Counted from the first letter of the stretch, positions 21,786 to 34,374 are shown. The stretch is DNA of 64,000 nucleotides from Pelomyxa schiedti (GCA_020536535.1 JAHLWZ010000790.1:62001-126000); one strand, 5' to 3'. Translations and numbers: made by a program. The notes: generated by a model from the sequence alone, not told the origin.

Positions 21786-24121
21786 ATGAGCGCCCCACCC
21801 CCCGAGACCACGCAGCAGGTGGTGCGGAGGCACCACAACAACAAGAACATGGTGCCTGCTGTGTCTTCCATATTCACGAGCATCACACCCCCCAACGGAG
21901 ACCCAGGCGACTCTCCCCCGGTGTGTTCTGTGTGCGTTTTACCTCTTGCCTTTTCTACCCACCCCCACAACGTCGTTTGCTTCCTGTGAGCCTACGTTTG
22001 GCTTGCTTCATTTTTCGTGTCTTGTGTTGCTGGGCTGGGCTGTTTGTCTGACATTAGCCTCGTTGTTCTTGTTGTCAGGCTGCAAATGCTTGTGCTTTTT
22101 GCGGAAAGGAGTTACGCCCCGAGGATCCTAAAGTCGAAATCCTAAAGAAAGGTACGTATGGCTGTTTCGTGTTTCAAGAGTAAATTGGAAATTCAAAGCC
22201 TCTAGCTAGTTTATTTGTTTTTTTTTTTTTTTTTTTAACCGTTCTGTTCTGATACAGCCTACCACAAAACCTGCTGGCTTGGGGCCTTGTTCAGCGGTCA
22301 AGGGGCTGCCCCTAAAGTAAGCCCCAGGACACAATCCATGGCTGTAATTACCACACCATCCGCAACCCAAGTTCCACGTGCCCCATCACCCAGAAACAAT
22401 GGCAGTGCCAATACCGGTGCTGCAGCAGCAGCGACCAGTGCCGAACCGGCTGCCTCAGAACCCACACCACCCCTGCCAACAACCCCATACCCAACGCCAC
22501 CGCCGCCTCCTCCCCCGCCTACTACACCACCTCCTGCTCCGCCTGCTTCGAATCCTGCACCACCCACTGGAACAACTGCAACAGCTTCTGCTAATCCAGT
22601 AAGCACCTCGGCGGAAGTGAGAGAGGAGGCCAGAGTTCGAGCGGGTACACTTGCCACGCTTTTGGGTTCTGGGTATATACTTCGTAGGAATAACGCTCGT
22701 TATTTGCAGAGGAACGGACTAAAGAGGGCATATTTTCCAACATTTTCAAGAAGTCTAAGGAACCTATGAGTCTGGAACAGAAAGCGGTCCTTGAACGCTC
22801 GTTCAAAAAATCGTTTGTTGATGTAGATAAGATAACACTCGAAGGTTATTGAGCTTGTACTATCTCTACTTACGTTACTTATCCAGACAACCCAATTGGA
22901 GAAGGGGCAAGTGGCCTTGTGTATAGAGCGGTATATAAAGAAAAGCTAGTGGCAGTAAAAATGTTGAAATACGTTGATAGTATGACCCAAGAGCAGAGAG
23001 ACGAGTTTGTCAGAGAAGTCATGCTACTAAAGAAAATCAAGAACCCTCATATTGTGTATGCAAACTTGCTCTCTGCACAGCATGTCTAACTTACAACACC
23101 TCATAGGAGGTTCGTTGGTGTCGTCTTGACTGATGCAAAGGTCGTATTTGTCAATATTTTTATCCTTCAAACAAACTGTTGTCCAGTTGTGGCTAGTGAC
23201 AGAGTTCATTCCCGGAGGCTCTCTGACAAAACTTTTGCGCAAAGGCCCTCTGCCTCTTTCCTTAAAGATCAAAATTGGATATGACATTGCTTCCGGGATG
23301 CAAACACTTCATCAGACTCATATCATTCATCGATATCCTTTTTATAACTTCTCCTACTGCTGATAACACCCTCAAACAAAGTTTTCCTTTACTTATAATA
23401 GGGACTTGAAAAGCGATAACTTGGTTTGTAGCCATTGTGCCAGACATTTTCAGGGTAACACTTTATTAGCTAGTTGCTTCCACTGAGGTCGATGCCCCAA
23501 CTACTGTGAAACTGACCGATTTTGGGGTTTGGAACAACAATTCACCCCAATATTCTCTCACAACATTTGAAGACTGGTAGAATAATCAAAGACAATGCCG
23601 TGAGAGCATACACAAAAGGTTCTTGTTGTTACTTAAGTTTCCATGATTGATTTGCTTCATAGGAATTGGGACACCAATATGTAAACATCACTTTTTTATT
23701 TTCTTTCTTCCCAATCCCAATAGACATGGCACCTGAAATTCTCCAAGGGCAAAAATATAATCAAAGTGCCGATATGTTTAGGTATTTGTTTCTCCAACTC
23801 CCCTTATGAGTTGTCTCAAAAAACCAGTTTTGGTGTTCTAATGTGGGAAATCCTGGCCCAAGTGGAGCCGTACCATGAGTTTGAAAAGGCTTGGCATGTA
23901 TCCACTTTTGTTGTATCAGGAAAGCGGCTGGAAATACCCGAGACTCCATTGCCGGAACTATCTGCTCTCATTACGGAGTGTTGGGCGCACACACCATCGG
24001 AAAGACCCTCTTTTGTGAAGGTATAAAGTACCCTACCCATCTTTCACATGCATTCAACACTATTCAGGTGGCTGCCAGCCTTCACACCATTCTCAAGGCA
24101 GCAAAGAAAACCGGCTTGTAA
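21786..24121 (+). CDS. Zinc-finger (LIM-half)-polyproline-protein kinase, TKL-like
   Basis: ATG 21786 (MSAPPPETTQQVVRRHHNNK) leads into a zinc-binding segment CAFCGKELRPEDPKVEIL...AYHKTCW: a C-x2-C ... H-x2-C arrangement like one LIM half. A Pro/Thr/Ala-rich linker (22320-22600) follows, then a kinase domain from about 22870. It contains the G-loop GEGASGLVYRA, VAVK, the C-helix Glu in REVMLLKKIKNPHIV, LWLVTEFIPGGSLTKLL, the catalytic HRDLKSDN, DFGTGRIIKDN, GTPIYMAPEIL, SFGVLMWEILAQVEPY and ECWAHTPSERPSF. All catalytic residues are present, so it should be active on Ser/Thr or dual-specific, in the TKL style of amoebae. The HRD Arg codon is split by an AT-AG intron (23333-23401). The other introns are GT-AG. 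Confidence 0.87.
23333..23401 (+). other. U12-type (minor spliceosome) AT-AG intron in the kinase HRD codon
   Basis: The intron begins ATATCCTTTTT, a full match to the U12 5' splice consensus ATATCCTT. It ends TTTTCCTTTACTTATAATAG, where TTTCCTTTAC resembles the U12 branch element TTCCTTAAC with the branch A ten nt from the AG. Length is 69 nt. Removing it joins CG to GGAC and restores HRDLK; no GT donor exists nearby that could do so. Confidence 0.85.
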
Positions 24122-24256
24122 CACTTAAATGATGATAATTTTAGCACAATAAGTGCCCGTGGTAAAACGAGGAATACAAACATAAACTGATGAAACTCAT
24201 TTCTATTTTTTTCCCTTCAGAGTACACACAGGGTAATTCTTTTCTTCTGGTCGGTC

Positions 24257-27200
24257 TCAGTGGCCCCCATTTTTAGTGCACGATTCTTGTACGTCGGTCA
24301 ACATTCTATCCACTTCCTTCTCCATTTCCCTTATGGCTTCTGCCTTTTCTTTCCTGCTTCTATTTAGTACTGCCTGTTCCTGTGTGAGTAACCTCGCCTC
24401 TTCTTCTAATAGCCTCAGTTCCTCCTTTTTCACGGCGGCCTTCCTTTCTACTTCTCGGTTCTTTACCGTTTCTCTCATCGCCACTTCTCTCGCCCTGAAT
24501 GCTATCATTTCCCTTTCCCTTAACCTGTCTTCCCTCTCCCTTTCTCTTTCTCTCTCACCTCTCCTTTCTTCCATTTCCATCTGGCACCTGCTTTGTGTCT
24601 TGTTCTTGTACATAGAACTTGCATTGCGTAAGCATTCAATTTACAGTACAGAACAGAAACCCACCTGTCGTGAGTAGCGCGTTGTTTGGAGTGGGATTCT
24701 CGCTGCTGTTCCATGTATTGGTGCCCCCGTGATTCATAATCGTGACGGTTACCAACATTGGACCTAAATTAAGTTATTTTTTTTCTTGAGTTTCACAGAG
24801 TGAATACCGGGCTCTTGCAAGGTCCTGCGAAAGAAGTGCAGAACTGGGATCATGTGATGTACATGACCTACTAATTGATTCTTCTGCCTCCTTTAGAACC
24901 TGACATAATTGTAAACAATGGCTAAGTGTAGCTTTTGAAATATGGAAACCAACCTGTTGTGCCTTTTCGAAGCTGCTTTGTGATGCTAAGGTTGAGGCAG
25001 ATTTCAGGGCCTCAGTAACTGCAATACGATTTCTTTGTTTGTCTACTTCTGGGTGTGGCGTCTGCTTAATTGGGAGGTCTGCTCGACTGTATTTTAGAGA
25101 CAATTAGTTGAGTGTTCAAAAGTGGAGAGAATGGTACTTGAGGCATAAGGTAGTAGTACAATTTTGCACAGTCTCCGTCACTGGAATGAAATATTCTAGA
25201 GTTCCACACAGAATTGAGCTAGTGGGAGTTGTTGGAATTACATTTGGTGGGGTTTCAGCGGAAGTTGACGAAGTCGTAGTATTGGTGCTAGGACTTCCAA
25301 TAACTGCCGGTAAATGCAAATAGAACGGGATATCCTTTGTTTCATCACTGAACATATCGGGAATTATTATAGAAAGAGTAGTTGCTGTTTCTGTGGAATT
25401 CCTGTCAGAAGACAAAGAAAACTTACAAACCTACCTCTGAAAAGGGAATATTCCGTCAAGACTTCCCCAATGGCGGCACCATTAACTGCCGAAAGCGTGA
25501 CTTTTACCTTCGTTGCATACAAACTCAATATTCCACCCAAGCAATTGCCAAATGCTTCTCCCACCTTGGTTTCAAGTGAGGAATAGCGGAGAAGATGGAG
25601 GAGAACCTTATCAACACCGTCAATGAAGTAAAACATGCCATTTCCTGTCTAAAGAGCATTAAATCATTTCATATGAAGATAGGGAACCTTAGCAACAGCG
25701 TTCAAGGCAGTTGCTTTTAATTGATTAATAACGAACTGGGGAAAAAAGTTTTAACATACCATCATGGTCGGCACCAAAACCAAAAGTATATAAAGTGTAT
25801 GAATCTACAGTGCTTGACATGAGGTTTTTAGACATTGCAGGTAAGTTGGAATTTCCATCTCGCCCTGGGAGATTGAAGACATTAAAAATGGAGGAAACTT
25901 AATCTTATACCGTCAGTTAAAAGAAGAATAGAGGAGGTAGAATTTTTCTGTTTGCGTGCTTGAAGAATATCAACTGCTGTCTGAAGTCCTGACATGATGT
26001 CTTTCGAGGATCAGAACAAAGTTATTCTTGTTGCTACATACATGTACCACCAAACGCCGCAATGCTGCTGATAGTTGACTGGAGTTGTTGTTTATTTGCC
26101 TCATTTCTGTAAACGTTGGTGCCCGATTCTCAATTAGAGAAGCTACTTACAAACACTTCAATGAAGAGAGTCGCGTTGCCGTCGTGTTAAACGTGACAAT
26201 GGCCAACCTATCGGCGCTATTCAATTGTGAAACAACGAACTCCAGTGTCTTCTTCACCATGGCGAGTTTTTGGCCTCGCATTGATCCAGAGATATCAATC
26301 TTTGGGAACATCATAAGTGGAACATGTTATAGCAGAGAGGAGGTGGTGAGTGGCATTGTTTGGTAGACTGTACCACAGCAACGATGTCGGCACCTGGGCG
26401 CGGGCCCTGCTCAGAGACAGGTGCTTTGAGGTGGACAATAGAAAAAATCTTCGAGGCACAGCACGGGACTGTCTCGAACTCTGGTATGATTTGTATGGTC
26501 ATTGCTTCTGGAACTGTGTAATATTGGTTTTAAGAAAGGACGTAATGTGATCACTTGGAAGAGAACTGGAAGTTGTAGACTCCATCGGTGTTGCAATGGG
26601 GAGAACCATGGTTGCAATAGGTAAGGGATCATCATCCCCTATTGCTTGATTTTCATCTCCAAGGAACTCTCTTGTCTTCTGGTTAAGGTTAGATTTTACT
26701 CAATTAGAATCCACACATTATCTCTTTCACGTTGGGTCCTTATCACTTTATTGTGATGTCTCGCCTCTGATTGCCTGCGAGTAGCCTGCTCTTCTACTAG
26801 AGGCCTTGCTACAGCTGCTGTCTCTTCAGTAGTCTGTCTGTGTTTCTTTTGTGGCACCCACCGGTTCAGTTTGTTTACAGTATTGAGGTAGTACATACAC
26901 TCACTGACGGTCTTTGTTGCTCTGGTGGTAAATGTCTGGAGATGGGGTTACATGGTTAACAAACATTGAAAGCATAATCTCGCATTCACATGCCTGCACA
27001 GAGGACAAGTAAGTACGCCTACCGAGCTAGCATTTTTAATGCAAGTGTACTACACGGTACCCAAAGGAAAAAGAAAAAAAAACATAAGTTGAACCAAAGG
27101 AAAAAAAGAGAAAGACATGGAATTTGTGACCACAATCAGTAACAAAGAGTGCCTTCCCAACTTCCATTGGATCCTTATGAAGTCAAACAAAAAAAAAGAA

Positions 27201-27288
27201 AAAAAAAAAAGAAAGAAAAAAGAAAAAGGAAAAAAAAAACCACCAGACAAATAGGACATTCTTCTGTTTGTTGCGTTACGTCCGACAT
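24257..27288 (-). CDS. RING-vWA domain protein, probable E3 ubiquitin ligase
   Basis: The architecture matches the plant and protist C3HC4-plus-vWA ligase family. ATG 27288 (MSDVTQQTEECPICL) opens a RING-type finger, with later Cys pairs in GVLTCPLCRHV. A charged linker follows (26.9-26.7 kb), then a vWA domain: ADIVAVIDISGSMRGQKLAM (the MIDAS motif D-x-S-x-S complete), VVSQLNSADRLAIVTFNTTA T, GLQTAVDILQARKQKNSTSS and YTFGFGADHD. Next come a beta-rich segment (KVTLSAVNGAA, DIPFYLHLPAV), the family-typical helix HPEVDKQRNRIAVTEALKSA, YMEQQRESHSKQ, and an exceptionally Arg/Glu-rich single helix (24.55-24.3 kb) ending at 24257. Several introns are about 40-60 nt. Confidence 0.78.
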
Positions 27289-27522
27289 TACTTCCTCTAC
27301 ACAACTCAATTAACCGCCAGATGAGACGCGGTTCCAATCACAGAAGTGGACGATTTTTTTCTAGATCCAGAGAATGAAAATTAATGGTGCCTTTTCCTGG
27401 CCCCCTATTGTTGCCCCAACTAGATCAGGGATGTCGATGTGCTCGAAAGCAAAAAAGCCCTTTTTCAATACCATTACAGTGGGGACAATGAGGGTAGAAC
27501 CCCTGGTATTTGTATTCTACCC

Positions 27523-27785
27523 TCAGAACAAGGAGGTGGCCTGGAGCATCCTCCTCTTGGCCTCCACTTGTGCAGATTCAGGCGATCCCGTGGGCAGCGT
27601 CGCCGCCCACGCCGAGTAGAAAGACTCCAGTGCCCTGCGCTGCTTGTGCACGTCCCGGTGCGCCTCGTCCTTGAACACGGCGCGGTTCACCGCGAGTGCC
27701 TCGCTGAAGAGCCCCTCGGCCTCGCTGAAGCGCGACGAAAGCTGGCACAGAACAGCCATGTCGTTGAGAGTGAGTGCAACTGTGT

Positions 27786-27830
<45 letters not shown>

Positions 27831-30800
27831 GTCAAAGTCAGTGCGTGATCATGTTGATGTTTTGTGTGTTTTGCGGGAAAACGTACCGTCTGGGTGGGTT
27901 TTTCCGAGTGTGGCGTGTAGGATTTTAAGCGCCCTCTGGTATATAGGCATTATCTCTTCGAATGGCTTGTGTTGTCGCTGTGCCACGTTTGCCATGAGAT
28001 TTAGTGTCGAGGCCACATCTGTGTTTTTTTTTTTTTTTTGGGTGAAATTTAGGTGAGGGTGTTGGCTTGAATGACTTACTGCAGTGGTTCTCCCCAAATA
28101 AGGACAACAAAGTATCCAAGGATTCCCTATACATCAACTCAGCTGCCTTGAAATCTCCAAGCTCCGCTTTGAGTTCAGCTAGGTTGTTCATTGATTGAGC
28201 GGTATCTGGGTGTTTCACTCCAAATGCCTGTTGGCGAAAGTATGCAAATCGAAGGAGCGGCTAGAGGAACTACCTTAGTCCTTATCGCCAAAGCTCGTTC
28301 GTACAAGGGCTGTGCCTCAGATCGTCTGTCCTGCCTGGAGAATAGCACTGCATAATCGTTGAGTGTAAGAGCAATATCCTTTGTTGATAATTAACAAAGT
28401 GCGGGAGGTTGATTGGCAATGGGGGATATAATTTACAGGGTGGTCTGAGCCAAGAAGTTGCTCTTTTATCTGAAGGGATTTCTTAAAGAACTCTTCTGCT
28501 TGGTCGTACTGTCCTTTTTCCATACAATTCCCAGCCATTTCATTTAAAACGCGGGCAACATCTGGATGCAGGGTACCAAACCTTTTGTAAAGGATACTGA
28601 TGAAAAGGAACAAGGGAATAAATAAAGGGACATACAGATACTCGTAGATATCCAGTGCCCTTGTCAGGAGAATCTCTTAATTATGTTAATATGGGGTGAG
28701 ATGTACTCTGAGGTACCGGCATCATCATAGCGACTCATATCAATGAGTAAACTTGCTAGGTTGCTAAGAGTCATTGCCACATCAGGGTGCTTGGGTCTAT
28801 TTTTCAGAATGTTGTTGAGGCTCCACTTTTGAGAATATATCTGCAAACCCATGTGAGGCCTCTCTTATTTGAAGGGCTTTGCGGAAGTTGGACTCGGCCA
28901 GTAAGTCGTTGTTGAGATCTTGGTAAAGACACCCTAAACTGTTATAACTGTGCCCGACTTCTGGATGATTATACCCAAATTTCTTTCTCCGTTACAGATG
29001 ATAAGGTGGAATTCAACTGTACCTTTTCTCGTATTTTCAATGCGCGCAGATACAGAGGTTCTGCTTCTGTGTATCTGCCCAACTTGCGGTATACAATTGC
29101 CAAACTGACACAGTGTCAAACTGACAAGTATACTACCTGTAACCATACTTATTTAAAGACAAAGCAAGCTCCGAGCTTTCAAGCCCCAAATTTTTTTCTT
29201 GTATTTCTATTGCCTTGTGATAATAAGGTATTGCTGCCTTGAAGTTTCCTGCCAAACGATGGACATAACCAAGATTTCCACTAAAGGGATGAGAATAAGG
29301 CACAAGAAAAAGGAAAAATACCATATTTCTCCCAGTTGTACTGCCAACGTACTGCTGTGCTGAGCAATGTCATACGCATTAGAATAGCATGTGATGGCCC
29401 AGTTGTACTTTCCAAGTTCCTGGAAGTATCAAACTGAAGATAGGCAAATGCCTAGGAGCCACACTTGTAAGACTTTCCCAGATTTTATGTAAAGATCAAC
29501 TTGTGAGACACTGTTAGGGTTTTCAGCAATATAACGAGATAAGTCAGAGACCAGGTTGTTGTCAGTAGGTGACTTTGCCACTATCTGACAAGCATTAAAA
29601 CTATGGCCTCACCAAGACTAGGGATAAAATACATGCCTCTCGCCAATACAAGAATAAATCAAATTTGGTTTCTGGTGATGCCAACTCAAGGAAGGTTTTG
29701 GGGGAAGTGACAAATGAGGCAAGGTGGGCAGACTCACCCTCCACATAATATTGGTATGAGAGCTCTTGTGTTTGTCTGAAATTAGTTAGTGAGACAGGAG
29801 AGACGAAAGAAACCTTGGGGAGGTTGTGCAGCTGGAAAAGTATTCAATTAAAATGTGATGGGCTTGACGTTCTTGATTACTTGAATGCAAATAACGTTCA
29901 CGGACAGCATCCCGCACATACTCATGGGAAAATGACACAAGACCCGCGTGCACAAAAAAGAGCTCCTTTGGAAGCATCAGATCAAGAATTATTGTGGTCT
30001 TCTTACCTTTAGAGAGAGAAGCACTGTTGACCAGAGAGCCTGAGAAATGGCACAAATTTCAAGTATCTCCTGGTCATATAAACCACGGCGAGAAACATAA
30101 ATTGACGACAACACGTTGCCAAGGGTGCCACTAAGTTGGGGTTACCCAAGATAACACAGTGAGGGGGAAATGCGATTGTGGTCCAAGATCAGACTCCACT
30201 CGTGTAAATACATGGCCAAAGAGACTAGAGAGAGATGTGCTTGAGAGACAAGTAGCTATTCTGTTACTCAGTTCTTCATAAACCTGGACGATGTGAGTTA
30301 CCAAGTCAAATGAAGTACTCTTCACTCAACTCCAAAGGAATGGAGTTCATCTAAAAGAGTTTTGAGGAATAATGGCATTTGACATTGCTTGGTGTCCTGA
30401 ATCATTTGTAACTGGGAGCTGGCAAGAGATTTCCCATATTGGTTCAAAATACTGGTGATACATATCTCAGAAGAGGACTCGTAAGGATACCTAACTACCT
30501 CTGGGCCATACAAGCAATGTCTAACCGGGATAAGGGCTCAACTTGCATAACCGACCATAGTCGTGATCTAGCCACCTCAACAGAATGAGATGGTCTGCTT
30601 GATAGAATAACTTGCACTCGAGGTGGAAACTGGGGTGGCAGCCAATCTTGTGGCCAGGTTAATTGTGAAGAGAGATTGCTGGTACTTACTGAGTTCTTGT
30701 GTGCTTTCATCTTTTAGTTGGTCAATAGCATCTATTATAAGAACAAGTCCTGTTTTACTTCCAGCCTCAGCCAGCCAATTGGGGAATTCTTCAATTAGTT

Positions 30801-32960
30801 TGTGTTTGTCGGTTGGAATATCCCTAATACATATTAGAGCCGTTTCAGGAGGTGTAAATCACACCTGGAAAACTTATACAGCAAGGAAATTTCGCACATC
30901 AGGCGATGCAACATGGAGTTGAGACTTGTGCTGGAAGAAGTACACCCCACATAGTGAGTAATAACCTTGAATCTGTGGGAAAAAAAAGTATGGAGGTGAA
31001 AATTTGGGCTATACCACTTGATCGGGGTGAGATTGTTCATATTGGGCTGCGAAGTTTGCAAGAAGGGCACTTTTCCCTTGGGAAAAATTCAGAAAGTAAC
31101 TCGAGAGACGTATGTATACCAGTGCCAGATTCTCCTGCAACTACTATCGGACATGGATGCCCAGTCCCACTTGAAATTGAACTTGAAGTCTGCAGTATCA
31201 AGGATTGGATTGTAGATTCCCTCCCAACGTAGATTCGAGTCCTTGAAACTTGAAAAGCATCGTGAGCTTCCTTTTCAATCTCCTGTGGTGTGGGAATTGT
31301 TTCTTCAGGAAAATCTCTATGATGCTCTTTACAAAGAGGAGATGAGCAGGAAGGTGCCTTACTTATCTAGAAGTTGTTGCAAAGCAGACTTTATGGTCAT
31401 AGCCGCTTCTTCAGGAGTTCTATACTCATGGACTGCAGAAAATTTCCTGCAATGAATCAGTTGTCGTTAAGCAAGTCGAGATATTTTCCTGATTTCCTCT
31501 TTTAAAGAAGAGAGCCTACTGCGTGAGTGATCACTTTCTGATTCAAAAACACTTCCTCGTTTCTTCGAGTAAGATTCATCGCGGAACAAAAATACAGCAT
31601 GATTAGATTCTGAAGGAGCATTCAAAACTGAAAAGAAATTAGGTAGGTAAGAGGGGCTGGTTTTCTCACAAGAGTGTCGTATTTCAAGCTCTGTCACAGA
31701 TGACAAAGGATAACTACTTACCCAGGGGAAGTCTACAGAGGCACGATCAAAAGTCTTCTTCAGAAGGATGTCTGAGGAAAGTTTTACTTATGCAATGGGA
31801 AATTGACAACATTCCTGGGGCGCCTGGAGGTTGGTGCCAACCATAACGTTCTCCAAGAAGGCACACAAACCATGGTCTGCATTTGTCCACTGTTTTTTTT
31901 TTATTTTTATAGAATTGTTCCTCTTAAAACAATGAGAAGTACCTTCTTGTAAACACAGGCAAAGCGTATTCCCTTCAGAGGATTGCTCAGACTAGGAATA
32001 AATGAATTGCATGGCAAAAAGGATTCAAATACAGTGATTCCCCAACGCAAATCGATCTCACTGATGAAAACACCACGCTTCAAATAAATACTTCTCAACT
32101 CAGGCATGACCTGCATTCCATTATTACGTCCCCTTCCCAACTGGAGGATTACCTTCTTTATAATAAGCTCTCTTTCATCATTCATATCACGGAAAGTGGA
32201 GGAAAAAAATATTCTCACAGCTCTATTTCTTTGTCTCAGTTGCCGTTTAGAACGCACAATGCGATGATAGGGCACCAATTCATCGGCATCAATAGAGGAA
32301 ATACTTGGCTTATAGGAAGAACATGATGATGGCATAATCAACCTACCTCATAGTCAATAATAAGAGGGCCCAACGTTTAACTCAACTGAGAAAAACTTAG
32401 GGAAGGTGGAGGGCTGAATGCATCCATGATGCTGTATTGCTCATTGATGAAGGATGAACGAGAGGTTTCCCACTCACACTCAATAGCAGCAACATCAACG
32501 GACTTGTGGTCATATATTGATGGGGCAGAATCTCGGCTTTCCGGAATAGATTCAGATGCTGCTGTTGAATTTGAGGCTACCCAATTATTCCACACAGAAG
32601 CCAGTGTGCCTGAAGATACAGGGGAAGGCAACTCCGCATTCAAATTAATTGTTGGAGCCGCGTTTTGGGGAGCCAATTGAGCAGTGGATAGACACTTTCT
32701 TGACAAAAATCCTGTGACACCATGAATAATACAGAACGCCGTAGAACTAGATTGTCCTGTTAAAAAAAAAAAAAAAAACGCCAACGTGGAGTAATAGTGT
32801 TTGAAACAAGCATGGCCATGATATCTTCCGATACTGGAGGCAACTGCACACTCCCTGGTAGCGCCTGGTTACTGTTGTCGTCAGTATGCTTGTTCGGATC
32901 CACCTGGTCCGCGGTGAGAACTTTCCTCGTACTGTGCCCAAATGCTGCCCTTCGTAACAT
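27523..32960 (-). CDS. Second DUF4062-NACHT-TPR (STAND) protein
   Basis: This is an architectural paralogue of the H3-mimic protein, on the same strand and about 11 kb away from it. The probable ATG at 32960 (MLRRAAFGHSTRKVLTADQV) opens a disordered N-terminus with no histone similarity. DUF4062 follows: AVRIFFSSTFRDMNDERELI, IKKVILQLGR, FISEIDLRWGIT. Walker A is GESGTGKSALLANF, with an intron splitting the last Gly codon of GTG (about 31.1 kb). Walker B is LVLIIDAIDQL (30.75 kb), then VQVILSSRPS. Kinesin-light-chain-type TPRs (HPDVAMTLSNLASLL, HPDTAQSMNNLAELK and similar) occupy 29.4-27.6 kb, and the stop is at 27523 after MLQATSLF. One TPR intron carries the 29-G homopolymer. The N-terminal exon joins are less certain than the rest. 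Confidence 0.75.
27781..27828 (+). repeat. (TG)10 followed by a 29-nt G homopolymer inside a STAND intron
   Basis: Ten TG units run directly into G from 27800 to 27828. On the transcribed strand this is a C-run next to CA repeats, serving as an extreme polypyrimidine tract inside an intron. It could form G-quadruplex DNA on the plus strand and is a likely length polymorphism or assembly-error site. Confidence 0.9.
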
Positions 32961-33040
32961 CGCCAGTTTTACAAACAACGGGAAAAAAAAAAAACGAATT
33001 CCGACCTGTTGATGCTAGACAAGAGAAAGAGGGAATTGAG

Positions 33041-33752
33041 ATGTCAAACCCGACAATTATCTCTGGTGTATGGACAAAACACCGAACACCTCGGTAGAGC
33101 CCCCACACCACAGGCGTCGACGACGCCGAACTGCCACAGAAACGACGCACCAATCCCACTGAATGTTTATTTGGGATAATTTCCTCCTGACAGTTGTGAG
33201 CACAACTACTTTGAGGTGGCATCTCCACTTTTCAATGGCCCTCTCACTATTAACAAAATACCATTTTTACTTGGAAGTCCTGAAATAAGACACATCCCTC
33301 AGAGCTGAAAACCCTGGTGCCTGCTAATGACATAGCTGCCAATCAACCCCTAGAATTGAGTGGGCTTGAGATTTGTGATCAAAAGCCTAGATTGGTAAAT
33401 TCAACTACAACAACCACTACAACAAGTACATCATAATCAACTTCTTCTGGGGGTATTACCATTTTGGGAAATGAGTGGATACCTGTCATTGTGAGTGCAA
33501 TCCCTCTTACTCCCCTTACAACACCAACAAGCTAAAGAACTGCAAAAATGGGACACTTGCATTACAGTTTTGATTCCTGTTAGCATAGGAGGTTACCTCC
33601 CCACTTGCAATGCAACGCCACTGCACAGGCCTCAGTGTCACCTCCCCATGTGCCATTTGAACAGGGAAATCCCAAAAGGGAGAAACATCTCAAAATGCGT
33701 CACAGCGATGCCCGCCATGACACATTCTGAGCAGGATTCATCCCAACCTTAA
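33041..33752 (+). CDS. Small Cys-rich protein encoded by short exons, family unknown
   Basis: No single long ORF covers it, but successive GT-AG joins give one continuous frame of roughly 120 aa. ATG 33041 (MSNPTIISGVWTKHRTPR) splices over a gap to about 33193 (CEHNYFEVASPLFNGPL, TINKIPFLLG), then NQPLELSGLEICDQKPRL, WIPVI, NCKNGTLALQ and PQCHLPMCHLNREIPKGRNI, SKC, ending HSEQDSSQP at 33752. The C-x10-C-x4-C...C pattern with His suggests a zinc finger or disulfide module. The first join (CG|T restoring RCEHNYF) and the last (CA|G giving LQPQCH) are convincing; the middle ones are weaker. It diverges from the second STAND gene with about 80 nt between starts. Confidence 0.5.
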
Positions 33753-34374
33753 GCCAGATGGCACTGGGCCTGTATGCACACTCCAGAAAAAAGTGTTGTT
33801 TTTTTACATGTTTTATTCTCCACACAAAAGTAGCTCACATAGTTCACACACTTTTGTGTGGTTTCCCCTTTTTAACTCCCTTCACTTTGCCCTCATGTAT
33901 ATGCCCTTCCTCCTCCTCCTTCACACAACTCCCTGCATTTTATGTTGTTGACCCACACTCAAAACAGTACTAATTTAGCAATGAACAAGAAAAGTAACAT
34001 GGAATTTCAGTTGCTGATATGGTATCTGTCTATTTCATAATATGAGAAGGCAGATGAGTACAACTAGGTGTTTTTTGCAGTGAACAAGGAACCACCACCT
34101 AATACTACCCATAATTCCACCTTAATGAAGGTCCACAGTCAAAGTTTTTGTGTTGAGATTGAGCCCCCTGCAGCCTTGTTGTTGTTGATGTGCTATTGTT
34201 TGTTTGTACTACTGTATTGAGGCAAACTATGTACCACACACCACACTGATGCCCTTGAGCATCAAAAGACTGTCGACGACAACATGATGATTCCAATGAG
34301 AACTCCCCCATTTAGTGTATCTCGAAAACAAAGATTTATTTTAGATTTATTTTGCTTTTCTGGGGGTGCTGTTC
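33753..34374. other. Gene-free interval, 3' flanks of two convergent genes
   Basis: The small Cys-rich gene and the secreted propeller gene end toward this interval. I see no exon-like frame, repeat or RNA structure in it. It is C/T-rich at 33860-33930. Confidence 0.5.

Noticed and set aside
25331-25341. ATATCCTTTG resembling a U12 donor
   Set aside because: It is inside coding sequence (KDIPFYLH) of the minus-strand vWA-RING gene, on the wrong strand.
27180-27240. Phe/Lys-rich ORF with FFFFFF runs
   Set aside because: It is an A-rich intron of the RING-vWA gene read through; the RING exons splice around it.
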